From Gemmatimonadaceae bacterium (GTDB taxonomy: Bacteria > Gemmatimonadota > Gemmatimonadetes > Gemmatimonadales > Gemmatimonadaceae), in assembly GCA_013697785.1 (NCBI GenBank), contig JACCWE010000151.1, forward strand, positions 1-54,788: DNA of 54,788 bases, written 5' to 3'. The notes below the pieces were generated by a model. The model was not told where the DNA came from. It saw only the letters and a list, made by a program, of their open reading frames with translations, and did no database searches. A program made the translations under genes and the position numbers. Of this stretch, positions 34,738 to 43,110 are shown in pieces. How positions within the stretch are numbered: the first letter of the stretch is position 1; the number at the start of each line of letters is the position of its first letter.

Positions 34738-37040
34738 TGATCGTCTCGCGCAGGGGCATCGCTCTGACGGTGCTCGGGGGCGTAGCGGTGTGCGCCGCCG
34801 CCACCGCCGCCTTCATCGCGTGGCCGCTCCCGCGCGCGCTCACTGCGCCGATCGCGCAGCCCGCGCTCACGCTCACCGATCGCGATGGCGTCGTGCTCAG
34901 GACGACGCGCGCCGCCGACGGAAGCCGCGCGCGCTGGATGCCGATCGGCGAGATGGACGCGAAGCTGATCGCGGCCTTCGTGGCGGTGGAGGATCGGCGC
35001 TACTTCTCGCACGGCGCCGTCGACTGGCGCGCAGTCGCCCGCGCCGCGTACCACGATGCGCGTGCGGGGCGCGTAGTTTCCGGCGCATCGACGATCGCGA
35101 TGCAGACGGCGCGTCTGCTCCATCCTACGCCGCGCATGATCCCGGGGAAGGTGGTCCAGGCGCTGTGGGCCCTTCGGCTCGGCGCGCATCTCTCGAAGCA
35201 GGAGATGCTCGAGCAGTATCTCAATCGCATCCAGCTCGGCCAGGGCGCAGTCGGCGTCGAGTCCGGCGCGTCGCTCTACTTCGGCGCAACGGCGCGAGAG
35301 GTGAGCGTCGGGCAGGCCGCGATGCTCGCGGGGCTCGCGCACGCGCCGTCGGCGGACAACCCGCTGGTCTCACCGCGTCGCGCGCAAGGCCGGCGCGCGC
35401 GTGCACTCGCGCGGATGCAGGGCGCGGGCGTGGCGAGCGCGCAGGATGTTGCGCTCGCGGCGGAGGAGCCCGTGCTCGCGGCGGCATCGGCGCAGCGCTT
35501 TCTCGCTCCACACTTCACTACACGCTTTCTCGCGGAGTACGGCGACGGCAGCGGTGGCGGCGCCGGCGAGGGCGACGCTGCGATTCGGACATCGCTCGAC
35601 TACGCGCTCGAGAACGATGTGGAGCTCGAGGTCAAGCGCACCGTGCTCGATCTGCGCGAGCGCGGAGTGGAGCAGGCGGCCGCCGTCGTGCTCGACAACC
35701 GAACGGGCGAGGTGCTCGCGTGGGTCGGCTCGCCGAATTTCTGGGCCGACACGTCAGGGCAGACCGACATGGTCATCTCGCCGCGCCAACCCGGCTCGGC
35801 GCTCAAGCCGTTCCTCTACGGCCTCGCCTTCGATCGCGGCTTCACTCCCGCATCGATCCTCGCCGACATTCCGCACACGTATCAGACGTCGACCGGACCG
35901 TATCACCCACGCAACTACGACCGCCGCTTCCACGGCCCTGTGCGCGCCCGCACTGCGCTCGGAAGCTCGTACAACATCCCGGCCATCGAGCTCGCCCAGC
36001 AGCTCGGCGCAGGGAGTCTGCTGCAGACGCTCCATCTCGCAGGCTTCGCATCGCTGCGCGAGAGCGCGGACTACTATGGTCTGGGCCTCGCACTCGGCAA
36101 CGGCGATGTCTCGCTTCTCGAGCTGGCGAACGGCTATCGCTCGCTCGCGAACGGTGGGGTGTGGATGCCGGTCACGATCGATGCACGCGTGACTCGAACC
36201 GAACGGCCGAGCAGGAGCGAGTCCCATCGCGTGATGACGCCGCTCGCCGCTGCGCTCGTCCTCGACATCCTCGCCGATCCCGTCGCGCGCGCGCCCGGCT
36301 TCGGTATCGAGAGCGCGCTCGAGTTTCCCTTTCCGGCCGCCGTGAAGACCGGCACGAGCCGGCACTTCACCGACAACTGGGCCGTCGCGACGACGGCGGC
36401 ATTCACCGTCGCGGTATGGGTCGGCAACTTCAACGGCCGCCCGATGGATGGCGTGAGCGGCGTGACCGGTGCGGGTCCGCTGATGCATCGCGTGGTGATG
36501 CACGCCGCGGAGCGCTACGAGCCGGGCGCGCTTCCGTCGCCGGCGAGCGTCGGTGCAGCACAGGCCGAGGTGTGCGCGCTCTCCGGGCTTCTCGTAGCGG
36601 ACGGATGCTCATCGCTCACGGAGTGGTTTGCGCCGGGCACCGCACCAACCGTCCACGACAACTGGCACAGGGGCGGCGGCGTGACGCTCCCCGCAGAGTA
36701 CGCGGAGTGGCGCAGCCAGGGCGGCGACGCGATGCTCGCAGCCGCGGGCGACAGCACGCTTCCCGCAACGCATGTGGCGTCATCGTCCGGGCGCGCGCCG
36801 AGCTTTCACATCAGCTCGCCGCGAAACGGCGATCGCTACGGAGTGCCGCCCGGCGTTGAAGCTCGCTTCGCCACCATCGCGCTGCGCGCCGAGGGCGCCG
36901 ATGCGCGCACGGTGCACTGGTTCGTCGACGGGAGGCCAACGAGCGCGAACCGCTTGGCGCTCGTCGCCGGCACCCACGTCATCCGCGCGAGTGCGTCCGG
37001 CGCGCAGAGCGACGAGGTCCGCGTCGCGGTCGAGCGCTGA
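34737..37040 (+). CDS. pbpC: Penicillin-binding protein 1C
   Basis: A 767-residue bifunctional peptidoglycan synthase anchored by one N-terminal helix. The GT51 glycosyltransferase motif is AFVAVEDRRYFSHGAVDW with SGASTIAMQTARLL. The transpeptidase has SxxK as PGSALKPF, SxN as GSSYN and KTG as VKTGTSRHF. A BiPBP_C tail follows (RGDRYG-type FVDGR, residues about 680-767). The GTG start overlaps the A2M stop by one base, so translation is coupled. A2M and PBP1C are a known pair, thought to protect and repair the wall together. Long-type PBP1C with no sign of decay. Confidence 0.94.
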   Translation: MIVSRRGIALTVLGGVAVCAAATAAFIAWPLPRALTAPIAQPALTLTDRDGVVLRTTRAADGSRARWMPIGEMDAKLIAAFVAVEDRRYFSHGAVDWRAVARAAYHDARAGRVVSGASTIAMQTARLLHPTPRMIPGKVVQALWALRLGAHLSKQEMLEQYLNRIQLGQGAVGVESGASLYFGATAREVSVGQAAMLAGLAHAPSADNPLVSPRRAQGRRARALARMQGAGVASAQDVALAAEEPVLAAASAQRFLAPHFTTRFLAEYGDGSGGGAGEGDAAIRTSLDYALENDVELEVKRTVLDLRERGVEQAAAVVLDNRTGEVLAWVGSPNFWADTSGQTDMVISPRQPGSALKPFLYGLAFDRGFTPASILADIPHTYQTSTGPYHPRNYDRRFHGPVRARTALGSSYNIPAIELAQQLGAGSLLQTLHLAGFASLRESADYYGLGLALGNGDVSLLELANGYRSLANGGVWMPVTIDARVTRTERPSRSESHRVMTPLAAALVLDILADPVARAPGFGIESALEFPFPAAVKTGTSRHFTDNWAVATTAAFTVAVWVGNFNGRPMDGVSGVTGAGPLMHRVVMHAAERYEPGALPSPASVGAAQAEVCALSGLLVADGCSSLTEWFAPGTAPTVHDNWHRGGGVTLPAEYAEWRSQGGDAMLAAAGDSTLPATHVASSSGRAPSFHISSPRNGDRYGVPPGVEARFATIALRAEGADARTVHWFVDGRPTSANRLALVAGTHVIRASASGAQSDEVRVAVER

Positions 37041-37134
37041 GGGCCGAGCGAGCTCTCTGGCACAGTCAGCCCCATTCGGGCGTTGATCCTCGAGGCGGGC
37101 TATCTTTCGGAATCTCGAGGAACAGGCGGAAAGC

Positions 37135-38976
37135 GTGGCGGAGGAGAAGCGAAAGACCGACTACAACAACGCGTGGGCCGAAGCGCGTGAGCTCATTTGG
37201 GCGCACCGGAAGAAGCTCGCGCTCGGCTTCCCGCTGATGATCATCAATCAGCTCGCGGGCTTCGTACTTCCCGCGAGCGCGAAATTCCTGATCGACGATG
37301 TCATCGGCAAGCACCGCGTGGGGCTTCTGTATCCACTTGCCGCGGCCGCGGGCATCGCGACGCTGGTTCAGGGCGCGACGTCGTTCGGACTGGCTCAGGT
37401 CATGAGCATCGCCGCGCAGCGCGCGATCGCCGATATGCGCAAGAAGCTCCAGGCGCACCTCCTCCGCCTCCCCGTCAGCTACTTCGATTCCACGCAGAGC
37501 GGGATCCTCATCTCCCGCGTGATGAACGACGCCGAGGGAATTCGCAATCTCGTCGGCACGGGACTCGTGCAGCTGGTGGGCGGGATCGTCACCGCGATCG
37601 TCGCGCTCGCCGTGCTCTTCTACCTCAACTGGCAGATGACGACGATCACACTCGTCGTCCTGCTCTCGTTCGGCGGTGTCATGGCGGTGGCGTTCAAGCG
37701 GCTGCGCCCGATCTTTCGCAAGCGAGGTGCGATCACCGCCGAGGTCACCGGACGGCTCGCGCAGGCGATGGGCGGGGTGCGCATCGTGAAGACGTACGTG
37801 GCCGAGCGGCGCGAGGAGAAGACGTTTGCCGTCGGCATCCACGGACTTTTCCGCAACATCGCCTCGACGCTCACGGGCATCTCTCTCGTTACCGCGTTCT
37901 CGACGCTGATCATCGGTATCGTCGGCATCATCATGTTCATCATGGGCGGGAATGCCGTCCTCGATGGCAGGATGACGCTTGGAGATCTCATCACCTACGG
38001 TATTTTCGTAGGGCTGCTGGCAGCGCCCGTAATCCAGATCGCTTCGATCGGAACGCAGATCAGCGAGGCGTTCGCCGGGCTCGACCGCATCCGCGAGATC
38101 CGCCGGATGGCCACCGAAGACGAGAACGACAACGTGCACAGCGAGGTGCCGACGCTCGTCGGTGACGTGCGCTTCGATCACATCTGGTTCGAGTACAAGC
38201 CCGAGACGCCGGTGCTTCGCGATGTGAGCTTCCACGCATCTGCGGGGTCGACGACGGCGCTGGTTGGCTCGAGCGGCTCGGGGAAGAGCACGCTCATCAG
38301 CCTGATCATGGCCTTCAATCATCCGCAGAAGGGCACGATCACCATCGACAATCGCCCGCTCGAATCGCTCAAGCTCCGGCAGTACCGCTCGCACCTCGGC
38401 GTCGTATTGCAGGACAACTTTCTCTTCGACGGTACGGTCGGCGAAAACATCGCATTCTCGAAGCCGGGCGCCACGGCGGATGAGATCCGTGAGGCGAGCA
38501 AGATCGCACACTGCGACGAGTTCATTTCCGAGTTCGAGCTCGGCTACGAGACGATCGTCGGCGAGCGCGGCGTGCGCCTCTCCGGCGGGCAGCGGCAGCG
38601 CGTCGCGATCGCGCGCGCGATCCTCGCCGACCCGAAGATCCTCATCCTCGACGAGGCGACCTCGAGTCTCGACAGCGAGAGCGAGGCGCTCATCCGCGAC
38701 GGGCTCCGCTCGCTGCGCACGGGGCGCACGACGTTCGTGATCGCGCACCGCCTCTCGACGATCGCCAGCGCGAATCAGATTCTCGTGCTCGAGAACGGAG
38801 AGATCGTGGAGCGGGGAACGCAGCCGGAGCTGCTACGTTTGGGCGGGCGCTACAAGCAGCTCTACGACACGCAGTATCGCGCCGAGCAGGACGAGTTCAT
38901 CAATCCGGGCGAGGACTTCACGCCCGTGGCGAAAGATGCCGTGAAGGTGGCGGCGCGATCCGACCGCTCACTCTGA
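37135..38976 (+). CDS. ABC transporter, MsbA/ABCB-type exporter
   Basis: A 613-residue half-transporter with six helices (residues about 35-330) fused to an ATPase domain. Walker A is VGSSGSGKSTLISL, the signature is VRLSGGQRQRVAIAR, Walker B is ILILDEATSSLDSE, and the H-loop is VIAHRLST. Such exporters move lipids, drugs or peptides outwards as homodimers. The start is GTG. The substrate is not evident; context near PBP1C and A2M would fit an envelope role, but that is only positional. Confidence 0.93.
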   Translation: MAEEKRKTDYNNAWAEARELIWAHRKKLALGFPLMIINQLAGFVLPASAKFLIDDVIGKHRVGLLYPLAAAAGIATLVQGATSFGLAQVMSIAAQRAIADMRKKLQAHLLRLPVSYFDSTQSGILISRVMNDAEGIRNLVGTGLVQLVGGIVTAIVALAVLFYLNWQMTTITLVVLLSFGGVMAVAFKRLRPIFRKRGAITAEVTGRLAQAMGGVRIVKTYVAERREEKTFAVGIHGLFRNIASTLTGISLVTAFSTLIIGIVGIIMFIMGGNAVLDGRMTLGDLITYGIFVGLLAAPVIQIASIGTQISEAFAGLDRIREIRRMATEDENDNVHSEVPTLVGDVRFDHIWFEYKPETPVLRDVSFHASAGSTTALVGSSGSGKSTLISLIMAFNHPQKGTITIDNRPLESLKLRQYRSHLGVVLQDNFLFDGTVGENIAFSKPGATADEIREASKIAHCDEFISEFELGYETIVGERGVRLSGGQRQRVAIARAILADPKILILDEATSSLDSESEALIRDGLRSLRTGRTTFVIAHRLSTIASANQILVLENGEIVERGTQPELLRLGGRYKQLYDTQYRAEQDEFINPGEDFTPVAKDAVKVAARSDRSL

Positions 38977-39031
38977 GCGAGATGCCGCGCACCTCGCACG
39001 GCATTCACGATACCAGCAACACTCCGGCGGA

Positions 39032-39580
39032 ATGAAAAACCAATATTTCGTGGTTCGCAGCTCCGGTGTTCACGGCAAGGGCGCCTTCGCGCTGAAGGAT
39101 ATTCGCAAGGGCACGCGGCTGGTCGAGTACATCGGCGAGAATCTCTCGGCCGAGGAATCCGACAAGCGCTACGATGACGAGGGAGTGAAGAACCATCACA
39201 CCTTCCTGTTCTCGGTGGACAAGCGGAAGGTCATCGACGCGACGTTCGGCGGGAACGAGTCACGCTTCATCAACCACTCGTGCGACCCGAACTGCGAGGC
39301 GATCATCGAGAGTCGCCGCGTGTACATCGAGGCGGCGCGCACGATCAGGAAGGGCGAAGAGCTCGCGTACGACTACAACTACGAGCGCACGCCGAAGACG
39401 ACGAAGGCGGACGAGAAGCTGTACAAGTGTCTCTGCGGCTCGCCCGAGTGCCGAGGCACGATCCTCTCGGCCAAGGTGACGATGCCGAAAAAGAAGGCGG
39501 CGGGCTCCGGGAAAAAGAAGTCCGCCGCCAAAAAGAAGAAATCGGTTTCCAAAAAGAAGAAGACGGGTCGCGGGCGCTAG
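39032..39580 (+). CDS. SET-domain lysine methyltransferase with lysine-rich tail
   Basis: A 182-residue protein with a full SET domain: GVHGKGAFALKDIRKGTR, the cofactor and catalytic motif FINHSCDPNCEAII, the catalytic Tyr segment GEELAYDYNYE and a post-SET zinc-binding YKCLCGSPECRG. It would use S-adenosylmethionine to methylate lysines. The last 32 residues are mostly Lys with Ala, Ser and Gly (MPKKKAAGSGKKKSAAK onward), like the tail of histone H1 or chlamydial Hc1. That tail could bind DNA or be its own substrate. Known bacterial SET proteins act on histone-like proteins or host targets. Confidence 0.88.
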   Translation: MKNQYFVVRSSGVHGKGAFALKDIRKGTRLVEYIGENLSAEESDKRYDDEGVKNHHTFLFSVDKRKVIDATFGGNESRFINHSCDPNCEAIIESRRVYIEAARTIRKGEELAYDYNYERTPKTTKADEKLYKCLCGSPECRGTILSAKVTMPKKKAAGSGKKKSAAKKKKSVSKKKKTGRGR

Positions 39581-39596
39581 CTCGCGATCGAGTTCG

Positions 39597-39992
39597 TCAG
39601 TTCGAGTCACCCACGAGCCGCGCGTACACCGCGCCGCGCGTGCGACCATCCTTGAGCGTGTAGTCGTACTCACCCTGCGACACACTGCTCTCGCGCACCA
39701 TGAGCACGTCCCCCGGCCGCCACGTATTCACTGCTGGGCGATCGGGGAGATAGACCTCCCAGATCGATCCGTCCGCGAGCACCACGTGCGATCCCTCGTT
39801 GATCACGCGCGTGACGCGATGCGCGTTGAAGACGCTCGGAGTCTCGCTGCGCCAATGCGCGGAGTCCGCGGCGCTGCGCGGCGCGGGCGCGCTCGCATCC
39901 GCTTCCTGCGCCGCTGCGCGCTGTGAGAACGTCGCGCTCGCGATCACGAGCACCGCGACGATCACCGATGAACATCCTGCGCGCGTACGCAT
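39597..39992 (-). CDS. Exported protein, unknown function
   Basis: A 131-residue protein with a signal peptide (IVAVLVIASATFSQRAAAQ) and a compact domain (VTRVINEGSHVVLADGSIWEVY, WRPGDVLMVRES). The ATG at 39992 has a GGAGG site. I do not recognise a family. It is convergent with the SET gene. Confidence 0.65.
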   Translation of the reverse strand: MRTRAGCSSVIVAVLVIASATFSQRAAAQEADASAPAPRSAADSAHWRSETPSVFNAHRVTRVINEGSHVVLADGSIWEVYLPDRPAVNTWRPGDVLMVRESSVSQGEYDYTLKDGRTRGAVYARLVGDSN

Positions 39993-40221
39993 GGCAAATA
40001 CCCTCCACTGGGTGGCCGTCATGAGGTTCGGTTTCGCTTGATTAAGATCGAATCACACATGTAAAAAAGTGTCGTAGCGCACGGTTAAACAATCTCTTAA
40101 GGCGTGATATTAAAGGCGCAGCGGGGTACGCATCTTGACAAGTATTCGCTCAACACCGTGGTTTAAGTGACCGGGAACGACAGCTGACTTGTAACGTCCC
40201 GATGCATATGCGAAGGTGCTG

Positions 40222-40779
40222 ATGTCCTTCATTTCCAGGCTCACGTTCCGGGCAGTCGTTGCAGTCGCCATTCTCGTGGTGCCTGCAACGAAAGCGTACG
40301 CGCAGGGCGAGTGCCAGTGCGCCGCGCCGGGCGGAGACAGCAGAAGCATCGCGAGCGCGATCGGCGGTGGGCTATTCGCCGGACTTATCGCGGCTGTGAT
40401 CCCGTTCCATCACGCAGGTGCGCTCGCATCCGCGCCTCCCGGTGCCGGCGCGCCGTCCGCGCTCACGACGATGTCCGACTCCACCGACATCGCGCCAGGC
40501 GACTCCACGCGCCCCCGTGAACTTGCGTCGCTCGCCGCCGCTCCGAACACCGCCGGCGCTCCGCCCGCAGGCGGCGCGGGCGCGCCGATCTCGCGCACGT
40601 CCAATGGTGAAGCCGGTGTCCCAATGCCGTCGGTCACGCCGCGCGAGGCTGCGGCAGATGGAATGATCGCGCCGAAGACCGCGACCATCCTTCCCGCGCT
40701 CGCCATGCTCGGCGTCGGAACGATGCTGCTCGGAATCTTCTTTCTGCGAGTTCGCCGACCGCGTCTCCGCTCGAGGTGA
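40222..40779 (+). CDS. Exported protein with a sorting-like C-terminal anchor
   Basis: A 185-residue protein. A signal peptide (VAVAILVVPATKAYAQ) is followed by a short CQCAAP motif, a Gly/Ala/His-containing hydrophobic stretch, a long Ala/Pro/Thr/Ser-rich disordered region, and a C-terminus of PKTATILPALAMLGVG, a hydrophobic helix and RVRRPRLRSR. This tripartite end resembles cell-surface sorting signals (LPxTG-like or PEP-CTERM-like). I cannot name the sorting enzyme. The ATG at 40222 has AAGGTG upstream; GTG at 40216 is possible. Confidence 0.6.
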   Translation: MSFISRLTFRAVVAVAILVVPATKAYAQGECQCAAPGGDSRSIASAIGGGLFAGLIAAVIPFHHAGALASAPPGAGAPSALTTMSDSTDIAPGDSTRPRELASLAAAPNTAGAPPAGGAGAPISRTSNGEAGVPMPSVTPREAAADGMIAPKTATILPALAMLGVGTMLLGIFFLRVRRPRLRSR

Positions 40780-40792
40780 TAGAGCGAAGATG

Positions 40793-40824
40793 AAAAAAAG
40801 CGAGGCCCGAAATCCGGGCCCCGC
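40793..40824 (-). terminator. Terminator for the DUF4384-like gene
   Basis: On the complementary strand a GC-rich stem (GGCCCG/CGGGCC, 5-nt loop, extended by GCG/CGC) is followed by seven Ts. It ends transcription coming leftward from the gene at 40845-42233. Confidence 0.75.
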
Positions 40825-40844
40825 GATTCCTTTGTGTCGGAGCG

Positions 40845-42233
40845 TTAGGGGCGCCGACCTCCGCCCCCACCACCGCCTCCACCGCGACGTCCGCCACCGC
40901 CACCGCCACCGCCACCGCCACCGCCACCGCCACCTTGGTGCGACGACTCCTGCGAGCGCTCTGGAGCACGCGACCGGCCTTCTGAACGCGGCTCGGCGCG
41001 TGGCTGCGAGCGTGGCTCGGCGCGTGGCTGCGAGCGCGGCTCCGCCCGCGGTTCCGACCGCTCGACTCGCGTTGGGCGTGAGTCACCGCCCGAGCGCTCG
41101 ACACGCGTGGGTGCTCCCTCGGAGCGCGGCGCCGGATTCACGCGATTGATGTCGGCCGCCGGACGCGTGTTGTCATTGATACGCGCCCTGAAGCCTGGGT
41201 AGTCGCCCGACGCTTCGCGACGGCCGTAGCGATCGGCCGGCGAGCTGTTGCCGCGCGCTGCACCACGCTGGGTGTTGAAGCGCGAGACGCCGTAGAGCGG
41301 CGAGACACCGCGCGCTGTCGTCACGCGATTGACGTAGCCGATCGAGCTGCCGCCGAAGGCGCCGCGGCTGCCGACGGTGTAACCGCCGCCGGGGCCGAGG
41401 ATGATCGGCTTGTGGTTGTAGCTCCAGCCGTGACCGACCTGATAGCCGTAGCCGGTGGATCCGTATCCATGGCCGTGCCCGCCACCGTAGTAGCCGCCAC
41501 CGTAGTAGCCGCCACCGTAATAGCCGGTGCCGAAGCCGAAGCCATAACGCGAATATCCATGGCCATAGCCCCACGGATTGCCGAAGCCGATGCCGATGGA
41601 GAAGTACGAGGGCGACGGATAGTAGCCGTCACACCACGGATCCCACGAGCCGTAGAAGCAGCCGTAGCTTCCCGAAACCGGACCTGCGTACACCCGATTG
41701 TTCGAGGCGTACGCCGCTTCCGCCGTGTACGTCGCGACGTCGTAGTCGAAGTGCGCGCCGTCGGCCATCTGCTCGACGATGTTCGTCATCGCCGCTTCCG
41801 GATCGTTCGCGGAGGCGGAATCGCTGGCGAGCCGCGTGTAGTCCCAGTGACTATTGCGAACGAAGTCGTCCGCATGGAACGGGTCGATCGAGACGGCGGC
41901 ATACACGGTGCCGCTGCCGGATTCCGTGATCTGAAACGCATCACGATCGCCGCGCCCGCGGATCTCGTAGTCCTGCCCCGCCTTCATGAAATTGTCGTCG
42001 CCCGGATCGACGGGAAACAACACGCGCACGCGGCCATCGGCGTCCGTGTGGAGCACGACGACGTAGCCGTCATCGCGCACACGGACCGTCACACGGGCAC
42101 GATCGCCTCGGTTGTATGTCTGGTGATTGAGCGTGACTCTGACTGCGGCGTCTGCATTCGTCGCGGCCGGCGCCGGTGCCGGCGCCACTGTGGTCACTGC
42201 AGCAAAAACGAGCGGAAGTATGGCCGAAATCAT
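40845..42233 (-). CDS. DUF4384-like exported protein with low-complexity tail
   Basis: A 462-residue protein. Residues about 25-130 form a DUF4384-like domain (VRVTLNHQTYNRGDRARVTVRV; DGRVRVLFPVDPGDDNF), then a region with cysteines (YGCFYGSWDPWCDGYY), a Gly/Tyr-rich part with YYGGG repeats, an Arg/Pro/Ser tail with repeats RSQPRAEP, and a long glycine run ending in GRRP. The tail is encoded by CCGCCA and 24-bp tandem repeats. A strong GGAGGA site and a TATACC-like -10 precede the start. It may be a surface or matrix protein; the role is unknown. Confidence 0.75.
   Translation of the reverse strand: MISAILPLVFAAVTTVAPAPAPAATNADAAVRVTLNHQTYNRGDRARVTVRVRDDGYVVVLHTDADGRVRVLFPVDPGDDNFMKAGQDYEIRGRGDRDAFQITESGSGTVYAAVSIDPFHADDFVRNSHWDYTRLASDSASANDPEAAMTNIVEQMADGAHFDYDVATYTAEAAYASNNRVYAGPVSGSYGCFYGSWDPWCDGYYPSPSYFSIGIGFGNPWGYGHGYSRYGFGFGTGYYGGGYYGGGYYGGGHGHGYGSTGYGYQVGHGWSYNHKPIILGPGGGYTVGSRGAFGGSSIGYVNRVTTARGVSPLYGVSRFNTQRGAARGNSSPADRYGRREASGDYPGFRARINDNTRPAADINRVNPAPRSEGAPTRVERSGGDSRPTRVERSEPRAEPRSQPRAEPRSQPRAEPRSEGRSRAPERSQESSHQGGGGGGGGGGGGGGGRRGGGGGGGGGRRP
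40891..40934. repeat. CCGCCA microsatellite, about 7 copies
   Basis: A 44-nt run of CCGCCA encodes part of the polyglycine tail on the other strand. Such tracts slip easily, so tail length may vary between strains. Confidence 0.85.
40991..41062. repeat. 24-bp tandem repeat in the DUF4384-like gene
   Basis: Units 40991-41014 and 41015-41038 differ at one base; 41039-41062 is a diverged third copy. They encode the eight-residue repeat RSQPRAEP on the complementary strand. Confidence 0.8.
41479..41525. repeat. 15-bp tandem repeat encoding YYGGG
   Basis: Three near-identical copies of a unit like CCGCCACCGTAGTAG lie in tandem. On the complementary strand they encode YYGGG repeats. Confidence 0.75.
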
Positions 42234-42498
42234 GGATCCTCCTCTAGCATCCCGAATCCGAGTTCCGCTGATTCAGCGGCGATTCCCGATTCGCTGCGGT
42301 ATACTTAGGCGATCTTTGTGCCCACTTCTAAATGCTTGATATATATACGCTTTGCTTCGCGAGACCGTTGAAAATGTCACCCTTCGCGGACAATAGGTGT
42401 ACGGCCCGGGGGACAGCTTTTCGAGATCGCGCTCCACACCGTCGAAACACCCTGCAGCGCCGGTTCTGCCTGGCGAACGACTTGCATTTTCCCTGCCC

Positions 42499-43110
42499 AT
42501 GACCGCCTCACGAATTTTCCTTCTCTCACCGGCCTTTTGCGGCGGTCAGCGCGCGAAGCTGCTCTTCAATCCGAACGCGGCCTTCCCGCTCGCGGTTCGT
42601 CTGCGCGCCGGTGGCGTGCCGATCGGCGAGCTGTTTGCCTTCCTGAGCGGTCTCTACTTCCGCGGCAAGCTCGCCTATGCTCGAGCATTCATCAAAGCTC
42701 CGCGCGGTGCGCCCGGGCTCCTCGTCATCACGCCTACCCGCGGTCTCGTCGATCCCGATACGCTACTGACGCTCGACGACATGCGCGAGTTCGCCGAGGT
42801 GAATATCGCGACGCAGTCCGACCGATTCATCGAGCCACTCGCGCGCGACGCCCGGGAGCTCGCCGCCGCCTCACGCACCGCTCCGGCCATTCTGCTCGGC
42901 AGCATCGCCACGGACAAGTACGTCGGCACACTCGCGGCGGCGTTCGGCGATCGGCTGCGCTTCCCCGAGGAATTCGTGGGGCGCGGCGACATGAGTCGCG
43001 GCGGGCTGCTGCTCCGGAGCGTGCGCGAGAGCTCCGAGCTCACGTACATCCCTGTTTCGGGAGCGACGCGACACGGCGCGCGGCCGCCGAAGCTCGTGCC
43101 GGTGCGATGA
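42499..43110 (+). CDS. Unknown protein coupled to LigD-type genes
   Basis: A 203-residue protein without a signal peptide. It has conserved-looking blocks: RIFLLSPAFCGGQRAKLL, GGVPIGELFAFLSGLYFRG, LLVITPTRGLVDPDTLL, PAILLGSIATDKYVGTLA and FVGRGDMSRGGLLLRSV. I do not recognise a family, and the fold is not evident. Its stop overlaps the ATG of the LigD polymerase gene (ATGA at 43107-43110), and that gene overlaps the ligase, so all three are made together. This suggests a role in non-homologous end joining. The ATG at 42499 is preferred to an earlier start that would add a low-quality extension. Confidence 0.7.
   Translation: MTASRIFLLSPAFCGGQRAKLLFNPNAAFPLAVRLRAGGVPIGELFAFLSGLYFRGKLAYARAFIKAPRGAPGLLVITPTRGLVDPDTLLTLDDMREFAEVNIATQSDRFIEPLARDARELAAASRTAPAILLGSIATDKYVGTLAAAFGDRLRFPEEFVGRGDMSRGGLLLRSVRESSELTYIPVSGATRHGARPPKLVPVR

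Noticed and set aside
38982-39008. ATGCCG/CGGCAT hairpin after the ABC transporter as terminator
   Set aside because: The stem is only 6-7 bp with an 11-nt loop and no T-run.
40891-41062. CRISPR array
   Set aside because: Repeats are short, contiguous, in frame with a protein and without unique spacers.
42273-42500. Small minus-strand ORF between divergent genes
   Set aside because: No Shine-Dalgarno, no motif, and it overlaps the start of the gene at 42499.
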